From Lachnospira rogosae (GTDB lineage Bacteria > Bacillota > Clostridia > Lachnospirales > Lachnospiraceae): DNA of 64,000 nt. Made by a program: the position numbers and the translations under genes. Of this stretch, positions 25,665-35,222 are shown one piece after another (position 1 is the stretch's first letter; the number at the start of each line of letters is the position of its first letter). The stretch lies in the NCBI RefSeq assembly GCF_040096455.1, contig NZ_JBBMER010000006.1, positions 124,001 to 188,000 on the forward strand, in the 5' to 3' direction. The notes below the pieces were generated by a model that ran no database searches, had not been told where the DNA came from, and was given only the letters and a program-made list of their open reading frames with translations.

Positions 25665-26375
25665 ATGAGTAATATTTTATTAATAGAGGATAACGAAGCA
25701 ATAATTATGGGGCTGGAATACCTTTTTACCAATAATGGTTATAATGTCAGGGTTGCAAGAAGTGCATATCAGGCAAAGGAGATATTAGATAATGCAAAGG
25801 AAACTGAAAAATATAGAACTTTAATTGGAGCTGGTGATGTATGGAACATAGATATTGTCATACTTGATGTAATGCTTCCTGATGGGGATGGCTTTTCGCT
25901 TTGCAGAAAGATTAAAGCTGATGATATAGCACCGGTCATATTTCTTACAGCTAAAGATGAGGAGAAAGATGTTGTAATGGGGCTGGAGTTAGGCGCAGAT
26001 GATTATGTTATAAAACCATTCCGCAATATGGAACTTCTATCGAGAATTAAGAATGTGCTAAGAAGAAACCGGAGCGGTAACGAACTTACATTTGCAGATT
26101 TAAAGATGGACGTTGATATAAGAAAATTGTACAAGGCGGATAATGAAGTTAAGCTCACAAAGCTTGAATTTGAGATATTAAAAATACTGTTACAAAATCC
26201 TAAAAAAGTATTTACAAGAGAAGAAATATTATCACATATATGGGACTCAGCAGGCAACTTTGTAAATGATAATACACTTACAGTTACAATGAAAAGACTT
26301 CGTGATAAGATAGGCGATAAAGAAGGAAATATTATTGTGACGGTGAGGGGTGTAGGTTACAGATTGTCAGATTAG
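25665..26375 (+). CDS. OmpR-family response regulator
   Basis: The 236 residues have a receiver domain (about 1-125) with the acidic pair ED (residues 7-8), the phosphoacceptor Asp in VILDVMLPDGDG, the switch Thr in FLTAKD and Lys in VIKPFR. A winged-helix domain follows (about 135-235: KLTKLEFEILKILLQNPKKV, NTLTVTMKRLRDKI). Between helix 2 and strand 3 there is an extra segment of about 15 residues (ETEKYRTLIGAGDVWN), unusual in this family. It is followed by its kinase and an ABC transporter, so it probably senses and controls export. Confidence 0.94.
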   Translation: MSNILLIEDNEAIIMGLEYLFTNNGYNVRVARSAYQAKEILDNAKETEKYRTLIGAGDVWNIDIVILDVMLPDGDGFSLCRKIKADDIAPVIFLTAKDEEKDVVMGLELGADDYVIKPFRNMELLSRIKNVLRRNRSGNELTFADLKMDVDIRKLYKADNEVKLTKLEFEILKILLQNPKKVFTREEILSHIWDSAGNFVNDNTLTVTMKRLRDKIGDKEGNIIVTVRGVGYRLSD

Positions 26376-26498
26376 AGCAATCTGCAATATATTATATCAG
26401 CAGAATGGACAGAATATTATAATGTGTTAGAAAGAATATGAAAATATAATAACAGATTAGAATGAATATAATGAATATAATAACAGATTGGAGAAAAT

Positions 26499-27800
26499 AT
26501 GGGTACATATAAGAATAAGCAGGCTGTTAAAAGTCTGTTATTAACAGGTGTTGTGCTGGTTGTCGGCGTAGTGGTATATATGTCATGGATAGGCTGGTAT
26601 ACTAATAAGTACAAGAATATGGAGAATACATATATAAGATGTATTATTGAAAATGTAATCAGCCAGTATCCGGACTTTGATATGGAAGAAATTGCGATTA
26701 TATTAAATAAGTCCTACGGTGAACTTGAAAGCAGTACAACATCAGAAGAATTTTACAGTATATTAAGAAAAAATGGAATAACAGATAATACATTTTATAT
26801 TAAAGATATGAGTGACATAAGAAATGTCAATATAATAGTCAGCACTTTAATTATTGGTGTAATGTCGGTATTGTTTATTATATGTTTTTACATATATCTG
26901 AGGAGAAGAAAGAATGCCATCGTCCAATTGCAGGATTATATGGATAAAATATCACGCGGTAATTATGAGCTGGAAATAAATGATAATTCAGAAGATGAGC
27001 TTAGCAGTCTTAAGAATTCGTTATATAAAATTATGGTATATATGAAGGAACAGGCAGACTCAGCCAGAATAAAAAAGGTTATGTTAGCACAGTCGGTATC
27101 TGACATATCACACCAGTTAAAGACACCACTTACCTCAACTCAGATTCTATTGGATAATCTTAATGATAATCCTGATATGGAATATGCTACAAGGAAGAAA
27201 TTCATATATGAAGCTTTAAATCAGGTTAATGGAATGAGCTGGATGATTGTGACTATGCTTAAGTTGTCAAGAATTGATGCGGGTGTGGTGGAGTTCAATA
27301 ACGAGAACATTTCCATTAATAAGATTATAGAAGAAGCGGTAGGTAATCTTGAGGTTATAGCAGAAATTAAAGCTGTTAGTATAGACATATATGTTCATAA
27401 TTCAAATACAGATAATATTCATAAAGGGTCAGATAATAAAGTAAATAAATTGAACAAATCGGACATCTATATAAATGGCGATTACAACTGGAACAGGGAA
27501 GCATTACAGAATATTATTAAAAATGCAATTGAACATAGTAGACATAAAGGTACTGTAAAGATAAATATAACAGATAATGATGTGTATACAGCAGTGTATA
27601 TAACTAACAGAGGTGATAAACTGAGTGACCAACGACAGAAGCAGATATTTGAACGATATTACAGTGAAGCTAAATACGAAGATAACAGTATGGGAATAGG
27701 ACTTCCGCTTGCTAAGGCAGTAATTGAGAAGCAGGGAGGATATATAAGCGTGGAGTCTGATGATGAAGAAACAGTGTTTATAGTTAAATATATAAAATAA
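26499..27800 (+). CDS. sensor histidine kinase
   Basis: The 433-residue kinase has TM1 (about 12-32), an extracellular loop of about 85 residues, TM2 (about 108-132), a HAMP linker, the phosphoacceptor H-box (SDISHQLKTPLTSTQ, near 203) and an ATPase domain with the N-box (NIIKNAIEHS) and G-box (MGIGLPLAK). An extra Asn/Ser-rich loop (NSNTDNIHKGSDNKVNKL) interrupts the ATPase domain. Upstream, a 16-bp direct repeat (26443-26458 and 26474-26489) precedes the ribosome binding site. It pairs with the regulator before it and the transporter after it. Confidence 0.93.
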   Translation: MGTYKNKQAVKSLLLTGVVLVVGVVVYMSWIGWYTNKYKNMENTYIRCIIENVISQYPDFDMEEIAIILNKSYGELESSTTSEEFYSILRKNGITDNTFYIKDMSDIRNVNIIVSTLIIGVMSVLFIICFYIYLRRRKNAIVQLQDYMDKISRGNYELEINDNSEDELSSLKNSLYKIMVYMKEQADSARIKKVMLAQSVSDISHQLKTPLTSTQILLDNLNDNPDMEYATRKKFIYEALNQVNGMSWMIVTMLKLSRIDAGVVEFNNENISINKIIEEAVGNLEVIAEIKAVSIDIYVHNSNTDNIHKGSDNKVNKLNKSDIYINGDYNWNREALQNIIKNAIEHSRHKGTVKINITDNDVYTAVYITNRGDKLSDQRQKQIFERYYSEAKYEDNSMGIGLPLAKAVIEKQGGYISVESDDEETVFIVKYIK

Positions 27801-27897
27801 ATGTCACCGAAATGTCATTTTGCTTGTGTATATTGAGATATGTAATAAAGCAACGCATATTTATAATCTATATTTACGACAGAAAGAGAGGCAGTAT

Positions 27898-28560
27898 ATG
27901 GAGATATTAAAGGTAGAACATCTTGTTAAACAATATGGCAAAGGTGACAATGCTGTACTTGCAGTAAATGACATTTCATTCAGCGTGGAACAAGGCGAGT
28001 TCGTAGCTATAGTGGGAAGTTCAGGAAGTGGTAAATCAACACTTCTTCACTTGCTTGGTGGTGTGGACAGACCTACAAGTGGAAAGGTATATATACAGGG
28101 TGAGGATATATATTCATTGAATAGTGATAAGATAGCAATATTTAGAAGAAGACAGGTAGGGCTTATATATCAGTTCTATAACCTTATACCAATTCTTAAT
28201 GTTAAGGAAAATATTACTTTACCTTGTGAGCTTGATGGCAGGACACCAGATAAAAAAGAACTTTGTGATCTTATTAATACTCTTGGTTTAAAGGACAGGG
28301 TGTCACATCTGCCTAATCAGTTATCAGGTGGACAACAGCAGAGGGTATCAATTGGCAGGGCACTTATTAATCACCCGGCAATACTTCTTGCGGATGAGCC
28401 GACAGGAAATCTTGACTCACGCTCAAGTGATGAAATTGTAGAATTATTAAAACTCTCTAATCAGAAATATAATCAGACAATTGTAATGATTACCCACAAT
28501 CTTGAAATTGCAAAGATTGCAGACAGAATATTACGAATTGAAGATGGCAGGCTTGTATAA
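27898..28560 (+). CDS. ABC transporter ATP-binding protein (MacB/LolD type)
   Basis: The ATPase of an exporter or MacB-like mechanotransmission transporter. Motifs are Walker A (GSSGSGKS), Q-loop (YQFYNLIP), signature LSGGQQQR, Walker B (ILLADEPTGNLDS) and the H-loop (MITHN). An in-frame start at 27820 would add 26 residues, but AGAGAGG before ATG 27898 and the family start MEILKVEHLVKQYG fix the start (220 residues). Its permease follows 110 bp later. Confidence 0.95.
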   Translation: MEILKVEHLVKQYGKGDNAVLAVNDISFSVEQGEFVAIVGSSGSGKSTLLHLLGGVDRPTSGKVYIQGEDIYSLNSDKIAIFRRRQVGLIYQFYNLIPILNVKENITLPCELDGRTPDKKELCDLINTLGLKDRVSHLPNQLSGGQQQRVSIGRALINHPAILLADEPTGNLDSRSSDEIVELLKLSNQKYNQTIVMITHNLEIAKIADRILRIEDGRLV

Positions 28561-28669
28561 AGATTATGAACAGGCACGAGTCTTATATAAATAGTTTCAT
28601 AATTTTATAGGATTTTATAAGATATAGAATTATGTAAATTCATGAAACGGGCTGGAAAGGAGAGTTTAT

Positions 28670-31333
28670 ATGCAGATACTTAACAGGTTGACAATAAGGA
28701 ATCTAAAGCTTAATAAAAAAAGAACAATTGTTACAATTATTGGTATTATACTTGCAACGGCACTTCTGACTGCGGTTGCAGCTATGGCGGTAAGTTTAAA
28801 AGAAAGCATAACGTTAAGAGCAAAGAAGGTAGATGGAGATTTTCATCTTCTCTTATATGATATGACTGATAAGGAAAAGGAGTCAGTTATTAATAACAGG
28901 CAGGTGGAAAGTTATTACGAAATGCACGAAGTTGGTTATGCAGTGCTTGACGGCTGTGTTAATGACAGTAAACCTTATGTTTATATTGAAGCACTTGATG
29001 GTGATACATTTAAAAAGGCAGAAATAAATGTAACATCAGGAAGACTTCCAGAAGATGACAGCGAAATAGTTATATCAAGTCATATTAAGACCAATGGTGG
29101 TGTTAAATATAATATTGGAGATGAGATTACATTTGATGTAGGCGACAGGACATATAATGGTAAAAAGCTTTATCAGAATGATGATTATAGAGAAGATGAG
29201 CTGCTTGATGTAAAGAAGACTAAGACGTATAAGGTTGTGGGAATATGTGACAGGCTTCCATATGGTGAAGAACCAAGAACTGCACCGGGTTATTCAGTCA
29301 TTACATTTGCAAATAAGTCAGATACATCTTTGAATAAATCGGACATATATATCAGGTTTCATAAAAAGGTACTTAAAGACAGATATAATATAACTGCGGA
29401 TATATTAGGTGTCGATAGAATTTTATTTAACAAGCAGTATTCAGGCAGCCCAACAGATGAAGAGGCAGAGATATTAAAGAACCAGCTTGATAAGGCACAT
29501 TCATATTACATTAATAACAGTCTTATAAAGTATGAAGTGTTTTATGATTCAAGTGTTGCATTTGTATATAATATGGCGGCTGTTGTTATGGTTATAATTA
29601 TTATAACTTCAGCGGTATGTATAAGTAACAGCTTTGCTATATCTATTAACCAGAAGACTAAACAGTACGGAATGTTAGCTTCAATTGGTGCTACGCCACG
29701 CCAGATTAGAAAAAATGTTTTTTTTGAAGCTGCGTTTATGGGTGTAATAGGTGTTGCAGCAGGCATAGTCGTGGGTCTGTCAGCAAGTTATATTCTTGTC
29801 ATATTGAGTAACAAAATGCTTATTGATACATTAGAAATGAGCATTGTGTATGCACCATCTTTATTAGGAGTGCTTTTATCAATTGTACTTGCGATAGTTA
29901 CGATTGTATTGTCGGCATTAGTACCAGCAATAAGGGCTTCGCGAATGTCACCAATAATGGCTATCAATCATAGTGAAGATATCAAGATAAAATCTAAGTC
30001 ATTAAGGACACCGGAATTAGTCAGTAAAGTATGGGGTGAAGGAGGTGTCCTTGCCTATAAGAATATGAAGCGTAACAAGAGAAAATACAGGGTAATCACT
30101 ATTTCTATTGCGCTTAGTGTAATGACATTTATTGCTTTATATGGATTTATGAGTTTATTAACAGATTCAGCCAACAGATACGCTAATGGCAATATAGATT
30201 TAAGGGTGTATATGTCTTCATATAAAAGTATGTCTGTAGATGAGGCTGATAAAAAAGTAAGTGATATTGTGAACAGGATAAATAATGAAACGAATATAAC
30301 TGATTTTACATTTGCAAGAGGCTTTTATGCTTCATTAAAAGATGAACCAAAGTATAGTAGTGATTATAAGGAAGTAAATAAATATGAGGCAGGTTTATCA
30401 GAAAATACTGGTTACTATATAAGTATTATTTCATTAGGTAATGAAGAATATGAAAAGTATATTAAAAAGCTTGGTATAAGCAAGGAAACTGCACAGAGCG
30501 GAGGAATACTTGTAGATAATACATATCAGTACATTAATAATGGAAATAACGTAAAGTATTTTAATGTATATGATGGTTATAAAGCTGGTGATGTATTAAC
30601 TTATAGAATTGATACTTCAAACAGCAGTAAATCATTGGATAATAGTAAATCGTCAGATGATACAACATTTTACGATATAAAGATTGTGGCACTTAGCAAT
30701 GAAAGGCCATTCGGATATGAAAATGCTTATACTTCTTATGGCTATCTTATTGTAAGTGATGATTATATGAATCAGTTTAATCCCGGGGATATTGATTGCA
30801 GTGTACTTCTTAATATTAACTGTGACGACCCTGATAAAGCACAGGATATACTTGTGAATGAATTTGATATTGGGAAGAATAACATAGTTAATGCGGCACA
30901 GGAAAGAAGAAACAATGAAAATCTAATTCTGACAATCAAGATATTCTTATATGGATTTATTGCTGTTGTTTCATTGATTGGAATTACAAATATATTTAAT
31001 ACTGTTACAACCGGAATGGAATTAAGAGGCAAAGAGTTTGCAATGCTTCAGTCGATAGGTATGACAAAGAGAGAATTTGATAAAATGATAAGGATGGAAA
31101 GTGTATTTTATGGAAGTAAAGCCCTTATAATTGGTGTAGTGTCAGGAACCCTGCTTTCTTATGTCATATATATAGCAGCAGGAGAGTCACAGTTAAGATA
31201 TGTTTTTCCATTGCAGGCTATAGTTATTGCGGTTGTTGTTGTGATTATACTGCTTCTTGGAATTATGAAATATTCAATAGTCCAGATAAGAAAGCAGAAT
31301 ATTATAGAAACAATAAGAAATGAGAATATATAA
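28670..31333 (+). CDS. ABC transporter permease with two FtsX domains
   Basis: The 887-residue permease has TM1 near 20-40, a large extracellular domain (about 45-290), an FtsX-type triple-span block (about 300-420), another span near 470, a second extracellular domain (about 495-740), and a final FtsX block (about 750-885). This is the duplicated layout of FtsX/MacB-like permeases. It is too long for a BceB-type bacitracin permease. With the adjacent kinase, regulator and ATPase it forms a four-gene sensor-transporter module, typically for peptide or lipid export or antimicrobial resistance. The substrate is unknown. Confidence 0.9.
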   Translation: MQILNRLTIRNLKLNKKRTIVTIIGIILATALLTAVAAMAVSLKESITLRAKKVDGDFHLLLYDMTDKEKESVINNRQVESYYEMHEVGYAVLDGCVNDSKPYVYIEALDGDTFKKAEINVTSGRLPEDDSEIVISSHIKTNGGVKYNIGDEITFDVGDRTYNGKKLYQNDDYREDELLDVKKTKTYKVVGICDRLPYGEEPRTAPGYSVITFANKSDTSLNKSDIYIRFHKKVLKDRYNITADILGVDRILFNKQYSGSPTDEEAEILKNQLDKAHSYYINNSLIKYEVFYDSSVAFVYNMAAVVMVIIIITSAVCISNSFAISINQKTKQYGMLASIGATPRQIRKNVFFEAAFMGVIGVAAGIVVGLSASYILVILSNKMLIDTLEMSIVYAPSLLGVLLSIVLAIVTIVLSALVPAIRASRMSPIMAINHSEDIKIKSKSLRTPELVSKVWGEGGVLAYKNMKRNKRKYRVITISIALSVMTFIALYGFMSLLTDSANRYANGNIDLRVYMSSYKSMSVDEADKKVSDIVNRINNETNITDFTFARGFYASLKDEPKYSSDYKEVNKYEAGLSENTGYYISIISLGNEEYEKYIKKLGISKETAQSGGILVDNTYQYINNGNNVKYFNVYDGYKAGDVLTYRIDTSNSSKSLDNSKSSDDTTFYDIKIVALSNERPFGYENAYTSYGYLIVSDDYMNQFNPGDIDCSVLLNINCDDPDKAQDILVNEFDIGKNNIVNAAQERRNNENLILTIKIFLYGFIAVVSLIGITNIFNTVTTGMELRGKEFAMLQSIGMTKREFDKMIRMESVFYGSKALIIGVVSGTLLSYVIYIAAGESQLRYVFPLQAIVIAVVVVIILLLGIMKYSIVQIRKQNIIETIRNENI

Positions 31334-31423
31334 ATAAAAATATATAGATGTAAATATAAAATGCAGATATATAAATAAAAATATATAGAAGAAAGTGTAT
31401 GAAAGAGTAATAAAAGTATTACT

Positions 31424-31452
31424 TTGACAGAAACCGCTGATTATAATATAAT
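31424..31452 (+). promoter_or_regulatory. sigma-A promoter of tcdA
   Basis: TTGACA at 31424-31429 and TATAAT at 31447-31452 with a 17-bp spacer, a perfect consensus pair, 64 bp upstream of the start codon. Confidence 0.85.
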
Positions 31453-31515
31453 CTCTTATTGAAATACTACCATATTGGTAGGTTTAGTAATTAATAATTC
31501 AGAATGGAGATAAAG

Positions 31516-32280
31516 ATGTTAAATCAGTTTTCAAGAACACAATTATTGCTAGGTGAAAGTGCAATGCAGGAACTAGCTAATAAGAGAGTTGCTGTATTTG
31601 GAATAGGCGGAGTAGGCGGTTATGCCTGTGAAGCACTTGTAAGAAGTGGCATAGGTGCATTTGACCTTATAGATGATGATAAAGTATGTCTTACTAATCT
31701 AAACAGACAGATTATAGCAACAAGAAAAACTGTTGGAAAGTATAAGACAGAGGTTATGAAAGAGAGAATGTTGGAGATTAATCCAAATGTTGATGTAAGA
31801 ATTCATAATTGTTTCTTTCTTCCAGAAAATGCTGATGAATTTCCATTTGATGAGTATGACTATATAATTGATGCGGTAGATACTGTTACAGCTAAGATTT
31901 CAATTATTATGAAAGCAAATGAACTTGGAATTCCTGTTATAAGCAGTATGGGTGCTGGTAACAAGCTGGACCCGACAGCATTCAGGGTTGCAGATATATA
32001 TAAGACAAGGGTGTGTCCTCTTGCGAAGGTTATGCGCCGTGAACTTAAGAAACGTGGCGTTAAGAAGCTTAAGGTTGTATATTCAGAAGAACAGCCAACA
32101 AGGCCAATCGAGGATATGTCGATAAGCTGTCGTACTAACTGCATATGCCCACCAGGAGCAGAACACAAATGTACAGAAAGACGTGATATTCCGGGAAGCG
32201 TGGCATTTGTGCCATCTGTTGTAGGGCTTATAATTGCTGGAGAGGTGATTAAGGATATCGCAGGGGTTAATGCAAAGTAG
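31516..32280 (+). CDS. tcdA: tRNA threonylcarbamoyladenosine dehydratase (ThiF/MoeB-like)
   Basis: An E1-like enzyme that cyclises t6A to ct6A at tRNA position 37 using ATP. The 254 residues show the nucleotide-binding GIGGVGGYACEAL (about 30-42), DDDKVCLTNLNRQI (about 56-69), the DAVDTVTAK region, and a C-terminal Cys cluster (CRTNCICPPGAEHKC). GGAG inside an upstream in-frame ATG codon run sets the start at 31516 rather than 31504. It has its own strong promoter and a strong terminator. Confidence 0.93.
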   Translation: MLNQFSRTQLLLGESAMQELANKRVAVFGIGGVGGYACEALVRSGIGAFDLIDDDKVCLTNLNRQIIATRKTVGKYKTEVMKERMLEINPNVDVRIHNCFFLPENADEFPFDEYDYIIDAVDTVTAKISIIMKANELGIPVISSMGAGNKLDPTAFRVADIYKTRVCPLAKVMRRELKKRGVKKLKVVYSEEQPTRPIEDMSISCRTNCICPPGAEHKCTERRDIPGSVAFVPSVVGLIIAGEVIKDIAGVNAK

Positions 32281-32781
32281 GACTTATAGGATAAAATATT
32301 TTGATAGAAACAGCAAAGTAATTAAAGTGATTACAATATTTAATAAATAAACTAAAAGAACCTGAATGATAATGATATCAAGTGGCAATTGATATGATTA
32401 TCATTCAGGTTCTTTTTGGGAGAGTGATAACTACAAATTTAAGGGAGTAGGTAGTTATCTGTTTATGAAAAAGTTTATTGAAAGCAATGTCATATGTCTT
32501 TCAACAATGATTATATTAGAGGGAAAATGTGAACGTGATATGTAAAAGATGTGAGTAAAATGTGAATTATAAAAACAAAATATAAACTAATGCAATAAGA
32601 CTGATTATATATTATAATAACGTATGTTTCATTAAAGAATATTTCATCAAAGAAGATTTTAGCATATTACGCTTAGTTAATATGAAAAATATATATTATA
32701 TTAAAGTATAGTATAAAATAATACATTTTATTCGTATATACAATAAATAATTATCTATAAATAGCATAAAAGAGAGAAAAA
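32281..32781. other. intergenic region with terminator and a second hairpin
   Basis: The first half has the tcdA terminator. Just after it is a 9-bp perfect hairpin, GATAACTAC (32426-32434) with GTAGTTATC (32451-32459), not followed by T residues. The rest is AT-rich with no gene. Confidence 0.5.
32354..32416 (+). terminator. long-stem terminator after tcdA
   Basis: AAAAGAACCTGAATGATAAT (from 32354) pairs with ATTATCATTCAGGTTCTTTT, ending at about 32415. The stem is over 25 bp with inner TGATATCA-like pairing, and ends in five T residues. Confidence 0.9.
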
Positions 32782-33576
32782 GTGAGGGAAAGCGTGGAAA
32801 GGGAGAATATTTATAAAGGCAGTACATTTAATATGAAATGTCAGTATTGTGGGGCAGTGCTTAATCTGACCGATGAGGTGTGTCCGCATTGTGGCAGGAA
32901 GAATAGGGCAGGGGAAGCCTATAAAAAAGATTATGACAAATATCAGTCAAAAGTTAATACGGCGGAAAAATCAATAAGCGCACAGCAGCTGTATACAGTA
33001 AAAGTGCTTGTGCGTGGAGTGGCTATAGCGGTGCTTCTTGCAATGTTTATTGGTCTGGTGGTGTATATGCTTACACACGACTGGTATTTTATTAAGCAGA
33101 AAAATGCTGTTAGTGAATATGATACGGTGACAGCCACGTTAGACAGATATTGGGAGAATGAAGATTACTATGATTTCTTTAATTATAGTGACAGCATTAA
33201 TATATCAGGCTGGTCAGATGGTCCGTATCTTGATTATCACCCACAGATAGAGGCTGCACAGATATACATATTTGTGAATAATTATATAAGTGAATATCTT
33301 GCCGCGGATAATATATTTTATAAGAATAAGGCACTGACAGATATTTGTGGTCTGCTGGATGAATTTTATGATTTGGATAACCTTCATTATATATATGGAA
33401 AGCTTGCGGTTGGAGATACGTCTGATGAGAAAGTAGAACAGATTTATAAGAATATGGATGCAATATTAAAGACATATTTTTATGTGAGTGATGAACAGGT
33501 GCAGGCTATAAGGACGGCGGATAGTACGCAAATCCAACTTATTATAGAAGAAAGTGTGAAAAATAAGTATGAATAA
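32782..33576 (+). CDS. zinc-ribbon single-pass membrane protein, unknown function (first of four)
   Basis: The protein has an N-terminal zinc ribbon (CQYCGAVLNLTDEVCPHCGR), a Lys-rich linker, one membrane span (VLVRGVAIAVLLAMFIGLVVYML) and an extracytoplasmic domain of about 165 residues rich in Tyr and Asp. The start is uncertain: GTG 32782 after an AGAGAG run, or ATG 32833, which would put the ribbon at the very N-terminus as in most zinc-ribbon proteins. Its C-terminal part (LKTYFYVSDEQVQAI) resembles that of the 33885 product, so the two are paralogues. The stop overlaps the next start by 8 bp. No named function. Confidence 0.75.
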   Translation: MRESVERENIYKGSTFNMKCQYCGAVLNLTDEVCPHCGRKNRAGEAYKKDYDKYQSKVNTAEKSISAQQLYTVKVLVRGVAIAVLLAMFIGLVVYMLTHDWYFIKQKNAVSEYDTVTATLDRYWENEDYYDFFNYSDSINISGWSDGPYLDYHPQIEAAQIYIFVNNYISEYLAADNIFYKNKALTDICGLLDEFYDLDNLHYIYGKLAVGDTSDEKVEQIYKNMDAILKTYFYVSDEQVQAIRTADSTQIQLIIEESVKNKYE

Positions 33577-33895
33577 TAAAATGAATGTGATATGTCCTTC
33601 GTGTGGCGCAGAATTTAATAAAAATCTCAGCCAGTGTCCATATTGTGGCAATTCCAATTATTATGGACAGGAAAAATCATATATGAAAGGACTGGCAGGA
33701 CTTAGGCAAAGGCTGGCAGAACTTGCTGATATTAATAAAAAAATAATTGTAGAAGAGGCTGTAAAAGTGCTTGTCCTTGTACTGGCGGTTGTAATCATAC
33801 TGGTGGCAGCTATATTTTCTGTAAAAGCAATTGACAGACACAACGAAAGCATTGCCGTTAATAATATAAGAAAAGAGATAATAGATGGAAGATAA
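33569..33895 (+). CDS. zinc-ribbon small membrane protein, unknown function (second of four)
   Basis: The 108-residue product has a zinc ribbon (CPSCGAEFNKNLSQCPYCGN, residues about 9-28), a helical linker, one membrane span (about 67-88) and a 20-residue tail. It overlaps both neighbours, which implies translational coupling. It lacks the extracytoplasmic domain of its neighbours, so it may be the cytoplasmic-facing partner of a complex. Confidence 0.75.
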   Translation: MNNKMNVICPSCGAEFNKNLSQCPYCGNSNYYGQEKSYMKGLAGLRQRLAELADINKKIIVEEAVKVLVLVLAVVIILVAAIFSVKAIDRHNESIAVNNIRKEIIDGR

Positions 33896-34553
33896 GTATT
33901 ATACAGAAAGTCATAAAAAAGCCATAGACAGGTATGATAAAGATTTCAATAATACAGAAAAGAATGTACATAATAAGGCGGACAGTAATTCAAAGAAAGC
34001 TTACGCATTTGCAATACCCGCAGTTGTTATTGCACTGCTTCTTATAGCATTTATTGGTATTGCATTAACTGGCTCTGTAAAAAAGGCTGTAAAGAAATCA
34101 GCAATAACGAATAATTATACAGAAATAAGTAATAAAATATATTCATATCTTGATAGCAGTAGTTATAAGGAATTATCGGATTATAGTGATGAGATAGATG
34201 CTCTTGATAATAAAGCATTTGATAAAGAATATTCGGTTCTTATGGGTGTAAGATATTATGTGTGGTCAGTGGGATTTATGAATACTAACGATAGTGATAA
34301 TTATAATCTTACACAGTCAGATGTGTCTAATCTGGCATATTATCTTTCGCAGTTTTACTACTATACACAGTTATCGGCATATAAAGATAAAGAAGTAACT
34401 ATGACATCAGACAATGAAAAGTATCTTAACAAAATGCGGGAAGATATGGGAGTACTGCTTAAGAAATATTATCACATTACAGATGAGGATTTAGAGGCTA
34501 TTGATACATTTTCAAGCGCACGAATTGAGCAGTGCCTTATACAAAGAGGATAG
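33885..34553 (+). CDS. single-pass membrane protein paralogous to the 32782 product (third of four)
   Basis: The 222 residues begin with a charged cytoplasmic tail without a zinc ribbon, followed by one span (about 40-66) and a Tyr/Ser/Asp-rich extracytoplasmic domain. Its end (LKKYYHITDEDLEAIDTFSS) lines up with LKTYFYVSDEQVQAIRTADS of the first gene, supporting a shared domain. The ATG overlaps the preceding stop by 11 bp. Confidence 0.75.
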   Translation: MEDKYYTESHKKAIDRYDKDFNNTEKNVHNKADSNSKKAYAFAIPAVVIALLLIAFIGIALTGSVKKAVKKSAITNNYTEISNKIYSYLDSSSYKELSDYSDEIDALDNKAFDKEYSVLMGVRYYVWSVGFMNTNDSDNYNLTQSDVSNLAYYLSQFYYYTQLSAYKDKEVTMTSDNEKYLNKMREDMGVLLKKYYHITDEDLEAIDTFSSARIEQCLIQRG

Positions 34554-34555
34554 AT

Positions 34556-34648
34556 GTGAAAATGGATTTTTTATACGCAGGATTTATGTTTGTATACATT
34601 TGACACAAAGCCGATATGCGCAAAATGTGCGCAGGAATGAGGATTATT
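34556..34648 (+). promoter_or_regulatory. leader with two hairpins before the 34649 gene
   Basis: Hairpin A (34556-34576, GTG-AAAA with TTTT-A-TAC, one bulge) is followed by GCAGG. Hairpin B has 6-bp perfect arms TGCGCA (34617-34622) and TGCGCA (34628-34633) with an AAATG loop, and is followed by GGAATGAGGATTATTATG, which includes the ribosome binding site and start. The preceding TTTGACACAAAGCCGATA is also shared in part with the 48.9-kb leader. Confidence 0.75.
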
Positions 34649-35065
34649 ATGAAGAAAAGCAGATTAATTATTATGGATATAATTATTGTAATTCTTGTTG
34701 TTCTTAATGCTGTGATGATAATAGCGGTAGCAGAGAATTATAATGATGAGAACAGGACATATAATACACGCTGGTTTATGAACCTGTATAAGAATGATGA
34801 ATATGGCAGGGCAGTAGATTATGCCAGCAGGGATAAGATTGTGATAGATAATATTCAGGACAATGAACTGGATGAAAGCATAGCGGTTGCAGAGTATTAT
34901 AATGCGGAATTTTATAAAAATGTATATAAGACAATGGGAAATACGCAGAAGCTAAAGCAGATGGAGGAGCAGTCTGATATGGCATTAAAGAGAATGGGAA
35001 GCCTGTCAATATTAAAGCAGAAGATAGATAGTATAGTCAACGTACCTGACAGGCAGACTAAATAA
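34649..35065 (+). CDS. small membrane-anchored extracytoplasmic protein, unknown function (fourth of four)
   Basis: The 138-residue product has an N-terminal signal anchor (about residues 5-27) and a Tyr/Asp/Lys-rich outer domain (WFMNLYKNDEYGRAVDYASR) like those of the two larger neighbours. In-frame ATGs at 34616 and 34637 lie in the leader hairpin; GAGG places the start at 34649. Unlike the first three genes it is not overlapped, and it has its own hairpin leader, so its level may be set separately. Confidence 0.7.
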   Translation: MKKSRLIIMDIIIVILVVLNAVMIIAVAENYNDENRTYNTRWFMNLYKNDEYGRAVDYASRDKIVIDNIQDNELDESIAVAEYYNAEFYKNVYKTMGNTQKLKQMEEQSDMALKRMGSLSILKQKIDSIVNVPDRQTK

Positions 35066-35222
35066 TAAAGTAATAGAATAATAAGGCAATAAAGTAACAA
35101 TATAATGAGATATTGAAGATTATTATTGATAAATCTATGTATAATTATTAAAATAACAGATAGAAGTAATAAGGCATATATGCTGAATTAATAAATTAAC
35201 CACGAGGTGCAAAAGGAGAACG

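Noticed and set aside
25665..31333. Bce-type bacitracin resistance module
   Set aside because: The kinase has a long extracellular loop and the permease has the duplicated FtsX layout with two large outer domains, unlike BceS and BceB.
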